Source of the DNA: Ornithodoros turicata
Taxonomy: Eukaryota; Arthropoda; Arachnida; Ixodida; Argasidae
Assembly (NCBI RefSeq): GCF_037126465.1
Contig: NC_088206.1
Span: 66,653,687-66,717,686, forward strand
DNA: 64,000 nt
Direction: 5' to 3'
Shown: in pieces, positions 45,401-55,769 of the stretch
Numbering within the stretch: the stretch's first letter is position 1
Layout of the letters: each line of letters begins with the position of its first letter
Program-made: the position numbers and the translations under genes
Notes under the pieces: model-generated
The model's input: the letters and a program-made list of their open reading frames with translations, nothing else
The model's database searches: none
Told to the model about the DNA's origin: nothing

Positions 45401-46293
45401 GTTGTAAATCGTCTCGTCAACATAAATCGTGCGCAAGGAAGCAGCGTAAAGCGCCCTGCCGCTCTGTACATACCGAACGCCTGACTACGTGACTTTTCCT
45501 CCACGAGGACATCGCGCTTGGAAACACGTTTCTCGGCGGATAAAAGTGGATAGACATCAACATATTCCCGTGACCTTTCACGCGGTAGACGATCACATAA
45601 TAACATTGCATTGTTTCCAGACAAGCTGAAAGCCAGTGCTCCCAGTCGCATCATAACGCTGTCCTCCCTGTTGCACTACTTCGGTCGCTTGGACCTGGAC
45701 AAATTGCACTACCAGGACTACAGGGTTCCCATGCTGGTGTACAGCGACACTAAACTGGCCAACGTTCTTTTCACGAAGGAACTCGCCAGGAGGTTGCAAG
45801 GAACGGGTGAGATTGTACAGCGTGGCTACGCGAATCTACTCAGTTCCTAATTAACGAGTTCCTAATTAACAAGTTCCTAATTAACGAGTTCCTAATTAAC
45901 AAGTTCCTAATTAACGATTTCCTTGTTCATCTTGCAGGAGTCACAGCCAATGTCCTGCACCCTGGTGCCGTCAAGACAGACATTAATAGCACCTACATGG
46001 GCTTCTTCAACCTCGTCATGAACACTTTGTTCTTCTTCTTCGGAAAAGTAAGTCAGAGTGATGTCACACATCCGTTTTTTGTTTTCATTGGCTGTCTGAT
46101 TTTGATCGTATAGACACCGCAAGAGGGCGCACAAACATCCATCCACCTGGCGGTCGCAGACGAAGTCCAGAACGTATCTGGAAAGTACTTCATGGATTGC
46201 CGTGTCGCCAGGCCGAGTGCACGATCTGAAGACGCAGTGTTGGCGCAAAAATTGTGGCAAGTCAGCGAGAAACTCACTGGGTTGTCAGCATGA
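36489..46293 (+). CDS. Retinol-dehydrogenase-like SDR (SDR-1), complete, seven exons
   Basis: Exons: 36489-36563, 38981-39191, 42191-42427, 44146-44238, 45621-45806, 45938-46047 and 46114-46293 (TGA). All junctions are GT/AG and all phases agree, giving 363 residues. Seen: a hydrophobic anchor at residues about 46-66; the cofactor motif TGANAGIG at 91-98; NNAG at 169-172; the conserved Asn in [14 protein letters not shown]; the catalytic serine in RIITLSS; YSDTK at 246-250 (Tyr-x-x-x-Lys); and HPGAVKTDI after the active site. This is the RDH11/12/13/14 type of classical SDR, which uses NADP(H) to interconvert retinal, other aldehydes or steroids with alcohols, usually on the ER or another membrane. 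Substrate is not readable from sequence. Exon 1 (MDLIARRTR...) is placed by ATG, donor GTAGGT and phase. Exon 4 has an unusual A-rich acceptor. SDR-2 downstream is a paralogue. Confidence 0.9.
37608..37639. repeat. GTCGTCTGCT motif inverted pair in SDR-1 intron 1
   Basis: GTCGTCTGCTA at 37608-37618 and TGCAGACGA at 37631-37639. A further degenerate pair lies at 37790-37798 (GTCGTCTGC) and 37811-37821 (TAGCAGAAGAC). Confidence 0.6.
39721..40056 (+). mobile_element. hAT-like MITE, 336 bp, SDR-1 intron 2
   Basis: The inverted ends CAGTGTTTCTCAAACT and AGTTTGAGAAACACTG resemble Charlie-type hAT termini. The flanking 8-mers CTTCAGAA and ATTTAGAA agree at six of eight positions. No coding capacity. 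Confidence 0.8.
40132..40157. repeat. (TG)n microsatellite
   Basis: 26 bp of alternating TG in SDR-1 intron 2. Confidence 0.95.
40911..41159 (+). mobile_element. Foldback MITE with CACTCTTAAAACTG ends
   Basis: Arms of roughly 110 bp are nearly perfect inverses (CACTCTTAAAACTGAACTTC against GAAGTTCAGTTTTAAGAGTG; centre GGCGTACGCCATTTTTGTGA mirrored). It lies in SDR-1 intron 2. The termini resemble those of the 59.9-kb element. Confidence 0.85.
41383..41598 (+). mobile_element. Mariner-like MITE (CAGTGCTGGACAAAA)
   Basis: 216 bp with inverted ends CAGTGCTGGACAAAAGTTTA and AATTTTTGTCCAGCACTG. TA flanks the left end and CA the right. It lies in SDR-1 intron 2. Tc1/mariner assignment is by terminal style. 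Confidence 0.75.
41869..42079 (+). mobile_element. Mariner-like MITE (CAGGGTGTTCAAAATTAAG)
   Basis: 211 bp with perfect 19-bp inverted ends and TA duplications at both sides (41867-41868, 42080-42081). It ends 111 bp before exon 3 of SDR-1. Confidence 0.87.
42844..42853 (+). repeat. Single GTCGTCTGCT motif, SDR-1 intron 3
   Basis: An exact 10-mer copy between exons 3 and 4 of SDR-1. Confidence 0.6.
43564..43751 (-). repeat. tRNA-derived SINE, family 1, copy 2
   Basis: On minus it shows a tRNA-like head (TGGCATAGTGGTTAAC, then GGTTCGAGTCCTGT), then the body CTGTGCTGTCTGAGGTTTTC. It ends CTTCAGGGGGAACTG inverted beside GGCCCAGGACGCATAC. It matches 15771-15953 over its length. It lies in SDR-1 intron 3. 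A decayed relative may lie at 51470-51570. Confidence 0.8.
44695..45095 (-). repeat. Composite SINE with a tRNA-Thr-like core
   Basis: Read on minus, 44816-44745 folds as a tRNA cloverleaf. The acceptor arm GTTAGCT pairs with AGCTGGC, the D-arm is GCTC/GAGC, the anticodon stem is CTGGA/TCCAG around CCGGTAA (anticodon position GGT, Thr), and the T-arm is GTGGG TTCGATC CCTAC. It is followed by TTTTCAGTGACTTTCATC. Upstream it carries GATGTTCTGAGGCTGGAAC. Both flanking blocks recur at 61887-62010 with a shortened core, so this is more likely a SINE than a working tRNA gene. Position 33 is C rather than the usual T, also against function. It lies in SDR-1 intron 4. Confidence 0.75.
45843..45917 (+). 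repeat. 15-bp tandem repeat, five units
   Basis: Units GTTCCTAATTAACGA and GTTCCTAATTAACAA alternate in the order GA, AA, GA, AA, GA. The array fills more than half of the 131-bp intron 5 of SDR-1 and stops 20 bp before exon 6. Confidence 0.97.
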
Positions 46294-46896
46294 TCTGTGC
46301 GGTCTCGTTAAAGTGCGCGAATATCACAGATAACGCTGAATGCCTCGAAGGTTAAAGACTTTTCAGATGAAAGCCGTTGTGAATGACGAACTGTGGGCTT
46401 CCCTGTGTGTGGTTTGCTTCTGTATCTGTCCGTTATCTCTACTTCTGATATGCGTTGTGGTGCAGCTGGCTTCGAAGGACACTATTCTGTGCTGGAAATG
46501 CCCGCTGGCTTTTTCTTTTTCTTTACTCTTACTTGACGAGACAAAGTAACGTGATATGCCATGCTAGAAGTCTTTTTACTCTTTTCAGTACCAATCAATC
46601 TCTTAAAGTCTCCGTACCTGTGTTTGTTTTGTTTTCTCTGAAGATCACCTTATATGACGTGAAGACGTCTGCATTAAAGCACTGCATTTCCAGCGAATAA
46701 CCTCCGATATCCGTGTAGAAGTTGTCCACTAATAGAAAAGCACGATAACAGTTATAAAAATATTACAGTTTCCCGAAATGGAAGCATGGCGCAACATAGG
46801 AAGTCCATATTTTGCTTCCGAGCCCACACTTCGAAGGTCGCCCTACCGGCGCTCAACAGGAAGTACGTCACAGAAATCTCAAGCATCCGGGTGCTT

Positions 46897-46906
46897 GTCG
46901 TCTGCT
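46897..46906 (+). repeat. Single GTCGTCTGCT motif
   Basis: An exact 10-mer about 600 bp downstream of SDR-1. Confidence 0.6.
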
Positions 46907-48633
46907 TCCATGCACCCATCTGAAACGGGAACGCGAAAAGCGGCACGAAGTCTCACACTCTTGAATGCGCGAGTGGCGCTTGTATCGCGTTAAGTGAGTG
47001 GGGTCTGAAACGCTCGCGCTCCGGCTCGCCTACTTAACGCACCCATTGTGTGTGCGCATTCATTCGTGTGAATACAGCCAACGCTTTACTGAAAAGAAAT
47101 ACTTCGCACAAGACCTTTCTGCCTCCTCGTGTATCTTTTCTTTTAACCGTACCTAACAACAGAAAAGATACCTGACGTCACGAGTCCCCTATATGATTAT
47201 CAACAGCGCCGTGGAAAACAAAAAGATAACTAACCGATTCACCCAGGCCTCTCTTTCTTCGTATTCGCGTGATAGCACTACATCTTTTCGATGGAACGAT
47301 AAGATGAAACTTGTGATCCATATACATCAACCACATCATAGTCATTATTTTACGCAATGTGTACATGCTTCATTTTGTAATGTATAGAGCACTATTCGTT
47401 CTGCACGACCTGAAACGTCATTACGCACAGTATCCCTTCAGTACATCAGAGAAGAAATTAAAAGCCGATATCGAAGTATATTTTCATTTCTTGACAAATA
47501 CGCTAGCCCTCTCAGTCTTCTTATCAATGTACGCTGTAAACATCTTGGGATAATAACAAAAATCTGGAATCTGAATCTGAAATCCATCGAGGCCGGTAGC
47601 AGAAAAGTTATACAATCTCGCAGGGCCATTTTCCAAGACGTCACCGCACGTGTCTGGCGATTTTCTTCTCTTTCGTGTTTTCCCCATTTTTCTGAGTCCC
47701 CCCCTCCACCCGTTCCATCTGTTCCCAACGGGAATTCCTTCGCTATTCAGCGCGATCAAAACATCCGGTTTCACATTTAACAAGAAAAGAAAAAAAAAAG
47801 AAAGAAAACCAACGCGAAGCGCCGTTAAGTGCACCGAAGGACTTTATGTAAGGATATATTGACTTGACAACGATGGCACGCTGAAAATATTTTCTTCTTC
47901 TTCTACTTCTTCCTGTATCCTGTTTTGAACGCGCATGAGATATCGCGATATAAGGCGTTTCCCAAAAAAGAGTTCGGGCGTCCTTTTCTCCCGTTTAATG
48001 CGCGGTACGTGCGGACCAAACAAAAAAAACGTGAAATGTAATATGTCATTCTCATTCTGTTTCGGGCGTTCCTATTCAGAGCATAGCGATTGTCGGGGGA
48101 ATTTATTTGCCAAAGTGCTCTCCCTGTGTCGATGTCGTAAACAATTCCCTTGCCACGTATAAGGAAGTACTATAGGAATGTAGAAACTATAGGGAGGAAA
48201 GGGGCGGACATGGAATGTGGCTCTATTGTCTTCCAATTCCCGTCGCATTCGCGAAGGACGCGGTCCTATAGTTTTACTCAGCTCGAGGATTTTGTTCCGG
48301 AACGATGTACAGCTCCGGTCAACCTTAATAATAACGCTGGGAAAAAAATGTGGTCTTGTTCCGGAGCGTGATTGCAGTAACCCTAAGGGACACGAGGAAA
48401 CATTAATTAAACAAAATTATTCTGTTAGTTTAACGCAAGGATGGCTGTTATCGCGCTGGGAAGTGAGACCGAAATTTTTTCCACTGTTATTATTAAGGTT
48501 GACCGAGGCTGTACGTGACTACTTGTGCATGTGATTGCGGGGTGAACTTGTACCGCTGAGCTTGTCCGCGGGATGCACTCACGCGCACATCATACAGGGT
48601 GTCCTGTACAGGGTGTACAGGGTGTCCACATCA

Positions 48634-49408
48634 TACAGGGTGAAAAATGACCAGGGGCTAAAGCAAAAACGGAGTGCTGGACACAAATGGAACCAACTGT
48701 ACGTGTGTGGCAGTTGTGTGGTCTATCCAAAAATATTTTTTTCATCGCCCCTTGTTAATTAATTAGCGGTAATTAATTTTCTAACTTTTTAATTATAAAA
48801 GCTACGAAGTTGTTCCAATGAGAACATCTGACCTCTTCGGTCGCCTGATACCAAAGCCGTTTTCAGAACAAAAACTGTTCGATAGATCGTTCGCAAAAAA
48901 TCGCCTCTTGCGTCCTGGAAAAAGAGTAAAAGAAAACAGAAAATGCAACCCAAGATAAGGGCAGTTGCGATAGAGTCACCCGATACATTTGTTGTTTCCG
49001 CAAATTAAAACTCATCTACGAGGCATGAGGCGGCACTGTGCTCATTTACTCTCTCACACTGGGGGTGAAAGAAAGACGCGTCTTCGAAGATGCGCAATGA
49101 ACAAAATAAAGAAAAAATTGTGTTCCTTCACGATTTTTTTGCGAACGATCTATCGAACAGTTTTTGTTCTGAAAACGGCTTTGGTATCAGGCGACCGAAG
49201 AGATCAGATATTCTCATTGCAACAACTTCGTAGCTTTTATAATTAAAAAGTTAGAAAATTAATTACCGCTAATTAATTAACAAGGGGTGATGAAAAAAAT
49301 ATTTTTGGATAGACCACACAACTGCCAAACACGTACAGTTGGTTCCATTTGTGTCCAGCACTCCGTTTTTCTTTAGCCCCTGGTTCTTTTTCGGTGGGAC
49401 ACCCGGTA
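48634..49408 (+). mobile_element. Large foldback element
   Basis: Arms of about 270 bp (48634-48904 and 49131-49408) are highly similar inverses around a spacer of about 225 bp. Shared blocks include ACCAGGGGCTAAAG, GGAGTGCTGGACACAAATGG, TTAATTAATTAGCGGTAATT and CGATAGATCGTTCGC. The right end gives TACCGGGTGTCCC read inward. The left end is confused by short ACAGGGTG duplications at 48594-48642. No coding frame. Confidence 0.87.
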
Positions 49409-50449
49409 TAAAAACGCTAGTTCACACTCAGTTATTTTTCGTCTCTGTCGTGTTACCTTTTTACCCGCATAAAAGCCGCACTACCCGTCCATGCTTTGCA
49501 CCGTCTAAAGCATACTTGCATTTGTAGAAACTAATTCGACGTCACATCAATGTGTGTGTTAGAGATTATATATGTCACCCCTGCACATGGACCGTCGTCA
49601 GCATCACTGCCTCGCCTCGTGCCTTATTTGCAACCCATCGCACCACCTCGACATCATAATCCACCATTCGACATGAACATTATAACCATATATGACGTCA
49701 ACTCCAAATGCTATCATTCGATATCAACCTCATAGAACCGACTATCTTCAAAACCCATAATAGGACATCAACTTCAAAAACACATAATTCAACTTCAGCT
49801 TGGACATCACCTCACAGGCCATCATATAGCAATCACTCCAGCATCATATCACATAAGCAGCCCATATAACTCTCAACATCGCATCATCCTCCATGATGTC
49901 TGTGATGGTGTATGATGACCATTATGGACACCGTGTCATATACATCACGAGTGTATTTCCTGACTTATTTAACCAAAACCGCGTCGTACTTACGTGAACG
50001 TCACGTTCACGTAATACATATGCGAGAATATTTGTGGAGCACCTGCGCGAGAATTGTATATACTATACAGTTACTAGCATTAGCCGGATGTGGATCTTTT
50101 TAGTATTGGATATTATGTACGTAACTGGTTTCTGGAAAGATCAGAGCTAGACGAGACTGTCACCTGAAAATCTGTTGTTATCCTTAGCGTTTTTCATGGC
50201 TCCCATCGTTTTCGTCAACATTGCAATTTTTCTTATACACATTCCGGAGGGTATCCTTGGGGAAGAGAGTGGCCTAAGTGAGCCATAAGTAAGTCACGTA
50301 ACGTCATATAAGTAAGTCGCCTTGATAATCAGGATGCCTCAGGGCCTCCAGGATGTTCGCCGACCAAACATCGTCCGGCAGTTTACCTACTGGCGACAAA
50401 CAATTTCGGAGAAACCCATGTTCCTCCCATATCATCGTCATCACGTATT

Positions 50450-50470
50450 TCTCTCTCTCTCTCTCTCTCC
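50450..50470. repeat. (CT)n microsatellite
   Basis: A CT tract of about 20 bp. Confidence 0.9.
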
Positions 50471-50902
50471 CTCTTTGGGAGGATTACTTCATGAACCAAG
50501 TGATGAGCCGCCGGATTGATGGCCTGACATATACACCCAATATTTCGTATCCCCCATTCTTTTTTTTTCTCGTTTATTATCGCAACAAATCCCAACGGTC
50601 ACCCACTTTATGGAACATTGCACACCAATTATCCGCCCTGTTTCCCTTTGCGTCTGTACGGACGAACGCATACAGGCTTTTACAGTTCCTCTTCTCGTCA
50701 CTATCGCACACAACAAGCCGCCATTCCGCGAAGTTTCTCCCAATGTTATGGGACGGAGGCCTTTACACCCTAATCAAGGTATTAGGACAGGCTCTCCTTA
50801 GATAAGATGCTTCGAAAGAGTTGGGTAAGGCGGCACTCAAGACAAGAACGCGATTGGTCCTCCAACGTCCACTGCGTTACTAGCCGAAAAGAAAACAAGC
50901 GA

Positions 50903-50960
50903 AGCAGACGACACAAAGAATAAAATAGCAGACGACAGAGAAAATAAAATAGCAGACGAC
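50903..50960. repeat. GTCGTCTGCT motif tandem triplet
   Basis: AGCAGACGAC at 50903-50912, TAGCAGACGAC at 50926-50936 and 50950-50960. The copies are separated by A-rich linkers ending AATAAAA, with a spacing of about 24 bp. Confidence 0.8.
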
Positions 50961-52098
50961 TCTGCGAAAGGCTGAACGAATGCGATCTTCTGCTCGTATC
51001 TGCTCGTATCTGCTCGGAGAGCAATCCCTGGAGAAACTCCTGAATGGATTCCAACTTGAGATTGCAAAAGCGACCCGAGATCATTCTCAGACTTGATTTT
51101 CTTTTTGGGATCGAAATTGTCTCTTGGGACGCTCGAAATTGTTTCTTTTTACTTCCCAGAAGTGGATTTCTAAAGTGAGCACTACGCGTACGTGGCCGCA
51201 TCGAAACATTTTGCTTTTCGTGCGAAAATACTTCGCTCCTTCGCTCGGCGAGTAACAAAAGTGGAAATGGTGCACGTGCGGGGATTAGGGTGTGGATTAT
51301 GTCGTCGGACTATACTGGGTGTCAACTACGTTGGTGAGAACGTGGGGCTAGGTTGAATGGCGCTGCGTGATGCCAGCGATGTTTTCAAGCTTTTTTTTTT
51401 TCTTCTTTTTTTTAAGAGCTGCGGTTTTCTGTTTTCCTTTTTTGTTAAATTCCGGGTTAGCCCTGAGAAGCGGTTGTGGGGAGTACAGTTGGAGAGAGTT
51501 CAGCAGAAAGAAGTGGGAGAGGCTTGGGCCAGCTTCGGAAGGACCGGCCAGAAAACTTCAGGCAGCACAGAGTATGGTAGAATTTGATCACAACGGCCTC
51601 GTAATCTTTAGAATGTCCAAATCGCCACCATGCCATTGACGAAATAACGGGATACGCAGACAACGTGAGCTTTAAAAAATGTTAGCTGAAACGAACGCGA
51701 ATCTGGCAGACCTGCGTTGGCTAACCCGAGCGACGTTTGAGCAACGGACACGTAGCTACTAATGGTCATCACGCTGTGTTTGCAGGGTAAACACTATACC
51801 TTGGCGAGCACGGCTTAGCGCGATACCACTTAATTCCACGAACGTGTCTTATCTCACTGGTGATTGGAGCAGCACGTGTGTATCCCTGAGGGATGGAGTA
51901 ACGTTGTGTTTGGCTGTGGTACATACGGATGCGGGTAGTGGAATATGGCTCTGACCTCTTTCGATGGGAGCTTCAGTGGTGTTCTTTCAAAATAATGCCA
52001 AGAACTACTTCCCAATTTGATTTAAAAAAAAAGCGACACAGTTGCCGAAGTCCTTTGCATTAGAAAGTCCTGGTACATTTCGACAAGGTAGTGTCCGT

Positions 52099-52717
52099 CA
52101 GGGTTGCGGAACGGGTTCACCCATTCCATTACTTTCAATTCCTCGGAATGAAAAGGTATGGTCAATTCCCACTCCTGGAATGGCTTGGCAACCCCATTCC
52201 ATTCCATTCCATTAATTCCGCCAATAAAAGAATTAGGACCGGTAACCGTACTAGCTAGCCCAGTAGTACTTGGTACTAGCTAGCAGTACTAGCTAGTAAC
52301 AGTACTAGCTAGCAGATATAGAGGAGATTGACATTACTCAGCACGGAAAAAGCACAAAGACAAGGTTATTTCGCCCTCCTCCTATCCTCCTCCCCTTCTT
52401 TATTGGCATCATCATTACAGGAGTTTTCCACTAAAGAAACTGGTACAAGTGATGTGGGGTTGCGGGCCTCACACTAGTGAAGCCAAAATCTCCATTTTAT
52501 TTTTTCTTAAAACCGAACAAAACCATCGCCCTTGACCGTGTGGCACCCAGACCATTACATTCCAATTCCATTCTGCCTGCGAAAAATGCCGAATTCCATT
52601 CCCATTCCATTCCCATGACAGTTTCCGCCATTCCATTCCAATTCCATTCCGGGCTCTGATAAATCTGGAATGATTTCGGAATCATTCCAACCCCGGAATG
52701 ACAACTCCGCAACCCTG
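52099..52717 (+). mobile_element. hAT-like element, 619 bp, rich in ATTCC
   Basis: The inverted ends CAGGGTTGCGGA and TCCGCAACCCTG are flanked by 8-mers GTGTCCGT and ATGTCCAT (six of eight match; both differences are transitions). The interior has many ATTCC or GGAAT pentamers toward both ends and an ACTAGCTAG array at 52248-52313. Confidence 0.75.
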
Positions 52718-53298
52718 ATGTCCATCACCACGCAGGTCTTTTCTCGTCTCTTTTGCATGTAACGACACGATGTGTAAATAACGACATGGTGAGTATATAC
52801 ACAAATATTCTACCCCCGTTCCGGCTTTCATCTCAAAATTATTCGCGGATGGTTTACCAAGTGCGATGCGCAAGATGCAAGCCGGAGTCAGTTGCCTGAA
52901 CACGTAAGCAGGTGTCTTCCTGCGCATCAGCGCCAGAGGCATACATCAACATCGTTACAATCAAGGTCACGAATATGTAACAAAAACATATGTAGGTTTG
53001 GAAGGTCGCAATGAAACCATGCCATCATCTGCTTCGCTCACTTCTTCAGAAGTGGACCACGCCATCTGGTAACCAAAGTCTGCCAACCACCGTTACCGTT
53101 AAAGAGAAGCGCTGCGCTGCGTGTATTGTTTGTGCTCAATGGGAAACCTGGATTATAGAGAGTACTGACCTACTTTCACCTACTTTCACTGGCGGAGAGC
53201 GAAAGAAACTAAAATTAGACAAAATGCACTTGTCCCGTCCAAGAACCAGTTCGGCAGCGAGCCGTTTCAAGACCCCTTCACGGCAGTGGTTGCACAGT

Positions 53299-53449
53299 GT
53301 CGTCTGCTACGCATTTTCCGTCTGTTAAAGTTTAGCCGTTTCGCGTCTTCGACATTCGTCGTCCATTGGATGACTTCTTCTGGAAAGGATTTCTGGTTTT
53401 GTCCCAGCGTCTTTCTTGGAGAGAAGTGTTTTGTTTGCGTCGTCTGCTA
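53299..53449 (+). repeat. Two GTCGTCTGCTA motifs
   Basis: Exact 11-mers at 53299-53309 and 53439-53449, same orientation, 140 bp apart, in intergenic DNA upstream of SDR-2. Confidence 0.7.
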
Positions 53450-55769
53450 GTTTCCTCCGTGGAGGACTGAGCTTCCGTGAAGCAACCGGATTCCAAGTTT
53501 GGCATTGTGAAGATACGTGATATGATGGTGCCAGTAGGAGATGGTGATTTTGCTGCGATATAGGAAGTTTATTGAAGGACTTTCTTAAAGTGCAGCAAAT
53601 CAACAAACGAGTAAGTAGCCATTTCTTGTTCGATGGATACGTCGTCGCTTCCTTTCAATAACTAACCTTCTGCATAAACGCTAGTTAACTTTGAACAGGA
53701 TCAAGGGCGGCTAAGACTTGAAGTTAACGCTCCATTGTTTTTTGCAAACCTTATTTTGGTGACGTGACGAATGTTTCAGTGTCAATAACCGTCTTTAGTG
53801 GAGCTCGGTTCAAACCGGGCCTTAAGTTTCTTACTTTTTCTTTGTTTCTACCTTGTTACTGACCAAACGGGGGTAGACCGGTGTGGGTTCGAACCTCACT
53901 GCTGGCACGTAAATTTTCTTCGACTGGAGAAGTATTTGCTTCCATCGAACTTTCTAGAACGCAAGGTATCAAAGCTGGTATCTCTTACCTGCTGTATACA
54001 ATCCACGCACTACTCATATGTGCCTCCAACGTAACCTATGCTAACTTCCTTATTTCGTACCAACAGTTTGCTTGGAGTGCAAAAACTCGGTAGTGGCAGC
54101 AAAGCAAAATATTGGTAGTGGTACTTTGCCTCGTTCAATGTCAATAAATTTACACGCGCGGGGTCTCAAGCAGTGCCTTGAGAAAACTATGAAAAGGGGA
54201 CTCATATGGTCGGACTCACCTCTTCCAAGGCGATATAGTCCGTAGGACGTGCGCAAGAAGGCGTCCATAATCCAAGCTCTCCAGAATAGAAGCTGTACCT
54301 ATGGTTCCCTATGGTGCTTAATGACGTCACTCACAGGGGATCGCCACAGTCGCTAGCGGATTTGCCGCCATGGCGTATATGATGCGTCTGAGTCTTCAAC
54401 GTTAACAGTCTTCTAAATAGGATATGGCAACGAACTAAAACCGAAATCAAACTTCGTCGAACAAACATCATGGCAGTGGTATCGCTTTTTCGAAGCTAGC
54501 GTCCTCCAGAGAGGTGACGGCAGCGAATGAACACTCTATAGTGATGTTCAAATGAAGAAGGAAAATAAATCTAGTCCGTCTATTACATACGCCGTTGGAG
54601 ATAAAGAGAGACAATAGCGTGCCAAGAGAAATACTGCAGCGCCACCATGCCAACTCCGCAGTTCCCGCCATGTAGTGTGGCGAACATAGACAAGCCAATA
54701 ACAATGGGAGCGTACAGCGACATCTGTGAACCGCTGCCATCACCACGCCGGCTCGCCAGACGTGGTGCATTTTTGCGTAGGTGACTCTCATGGTGATTTT
54801 GCTGTCAGTTCTGTTACTAATTTCCACGATGTACCAATATTCTTGTATTTTGAGAGAACATATGTCAGGAACTATCTCGTTTGGACAAAATTTTCAAAGA
54901 AAGTTCAAGAAGTACTTAGCCCATGACTGAGCCGAGAGAGGGATGGATGGATGGATTGGATGGATTGTAGTGGCACCCCTGGTGGGCCTCTTTGCAACGA
55001 GGGTCCAGCACTGAAGTGTGCGGACATGCCGGATGAAGTAAAATTGCTACGTTGTGTCTTCTAATGCCCACTTATTTCCTTCAGGTTTCAGACTTCGTCG
55101 TCCAGGGAGGGTTTTCGGCTAAATGAAGTAATCATAGGTATTTTCCAGATTTTGGTGGCGCTGCTATCACCGCGGTTGGTGAGATGGTTGGGGACATGTA
55201 ACACTGTTGCTCGACGAATGGGCGATTGTTTCCCACCAGGCGTCGCCCCGCGTCTTTTCACAGCAAATTCAGCCGCGATTAAAAAATATTTAGATCTTTC
55301 TGTCACACATAAAATTTGCACTGTAGGTTTCTTTCGAAATAAGCTTTCCTGCTCCAATACAGAAGCAGGGTGAATATGACGGATTACATTATCCGCGCAA
55401 GCAGGTAGAGGGGGCCTCTCTGTGTCTAGCCATCCTATCCGCGGTGCAGTAATATTTTGAGAACTGACGGACTAGATTTCCTTCCCTTCTTAAGTCGAAC
55501 ACGACTTTGGTCGTTTGTAACTTTTTCACTCGAAGCCACGCCTCTGAGTCTTTCCTCTAACCTGTTGAGCTCGCTGTTGCGTTGAACAACAACATGTTAT
55601 TTGAATAATGATCAGTGGACATCATCGCGACAGGCGGTACCTTCGTGAAAATTCAATTATATGCTAGTGGCGAAACCAAGTACCTGTGGTTTCCTGAGGA
55701 ACATGAACGCAATTGTGTCTTTATTTCAGCAGTCCCACTCTCCCGACGAGACGTGTTGCAACACCTGCC

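Larger units (their letters stand above)
46294..55769. other. Intergenic region between the two SDR genes
   Basis: It begins with the SDR-1 3' flank, where ATTAAA at 46673-46678 could be a variant polyadenylation signal. The rest holds a foldback element, a hAT-like element, simple repeats and seven copies of the GTCGTCTGCT motif or its inverse. No gene was recognised. Confidence 0.5.
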
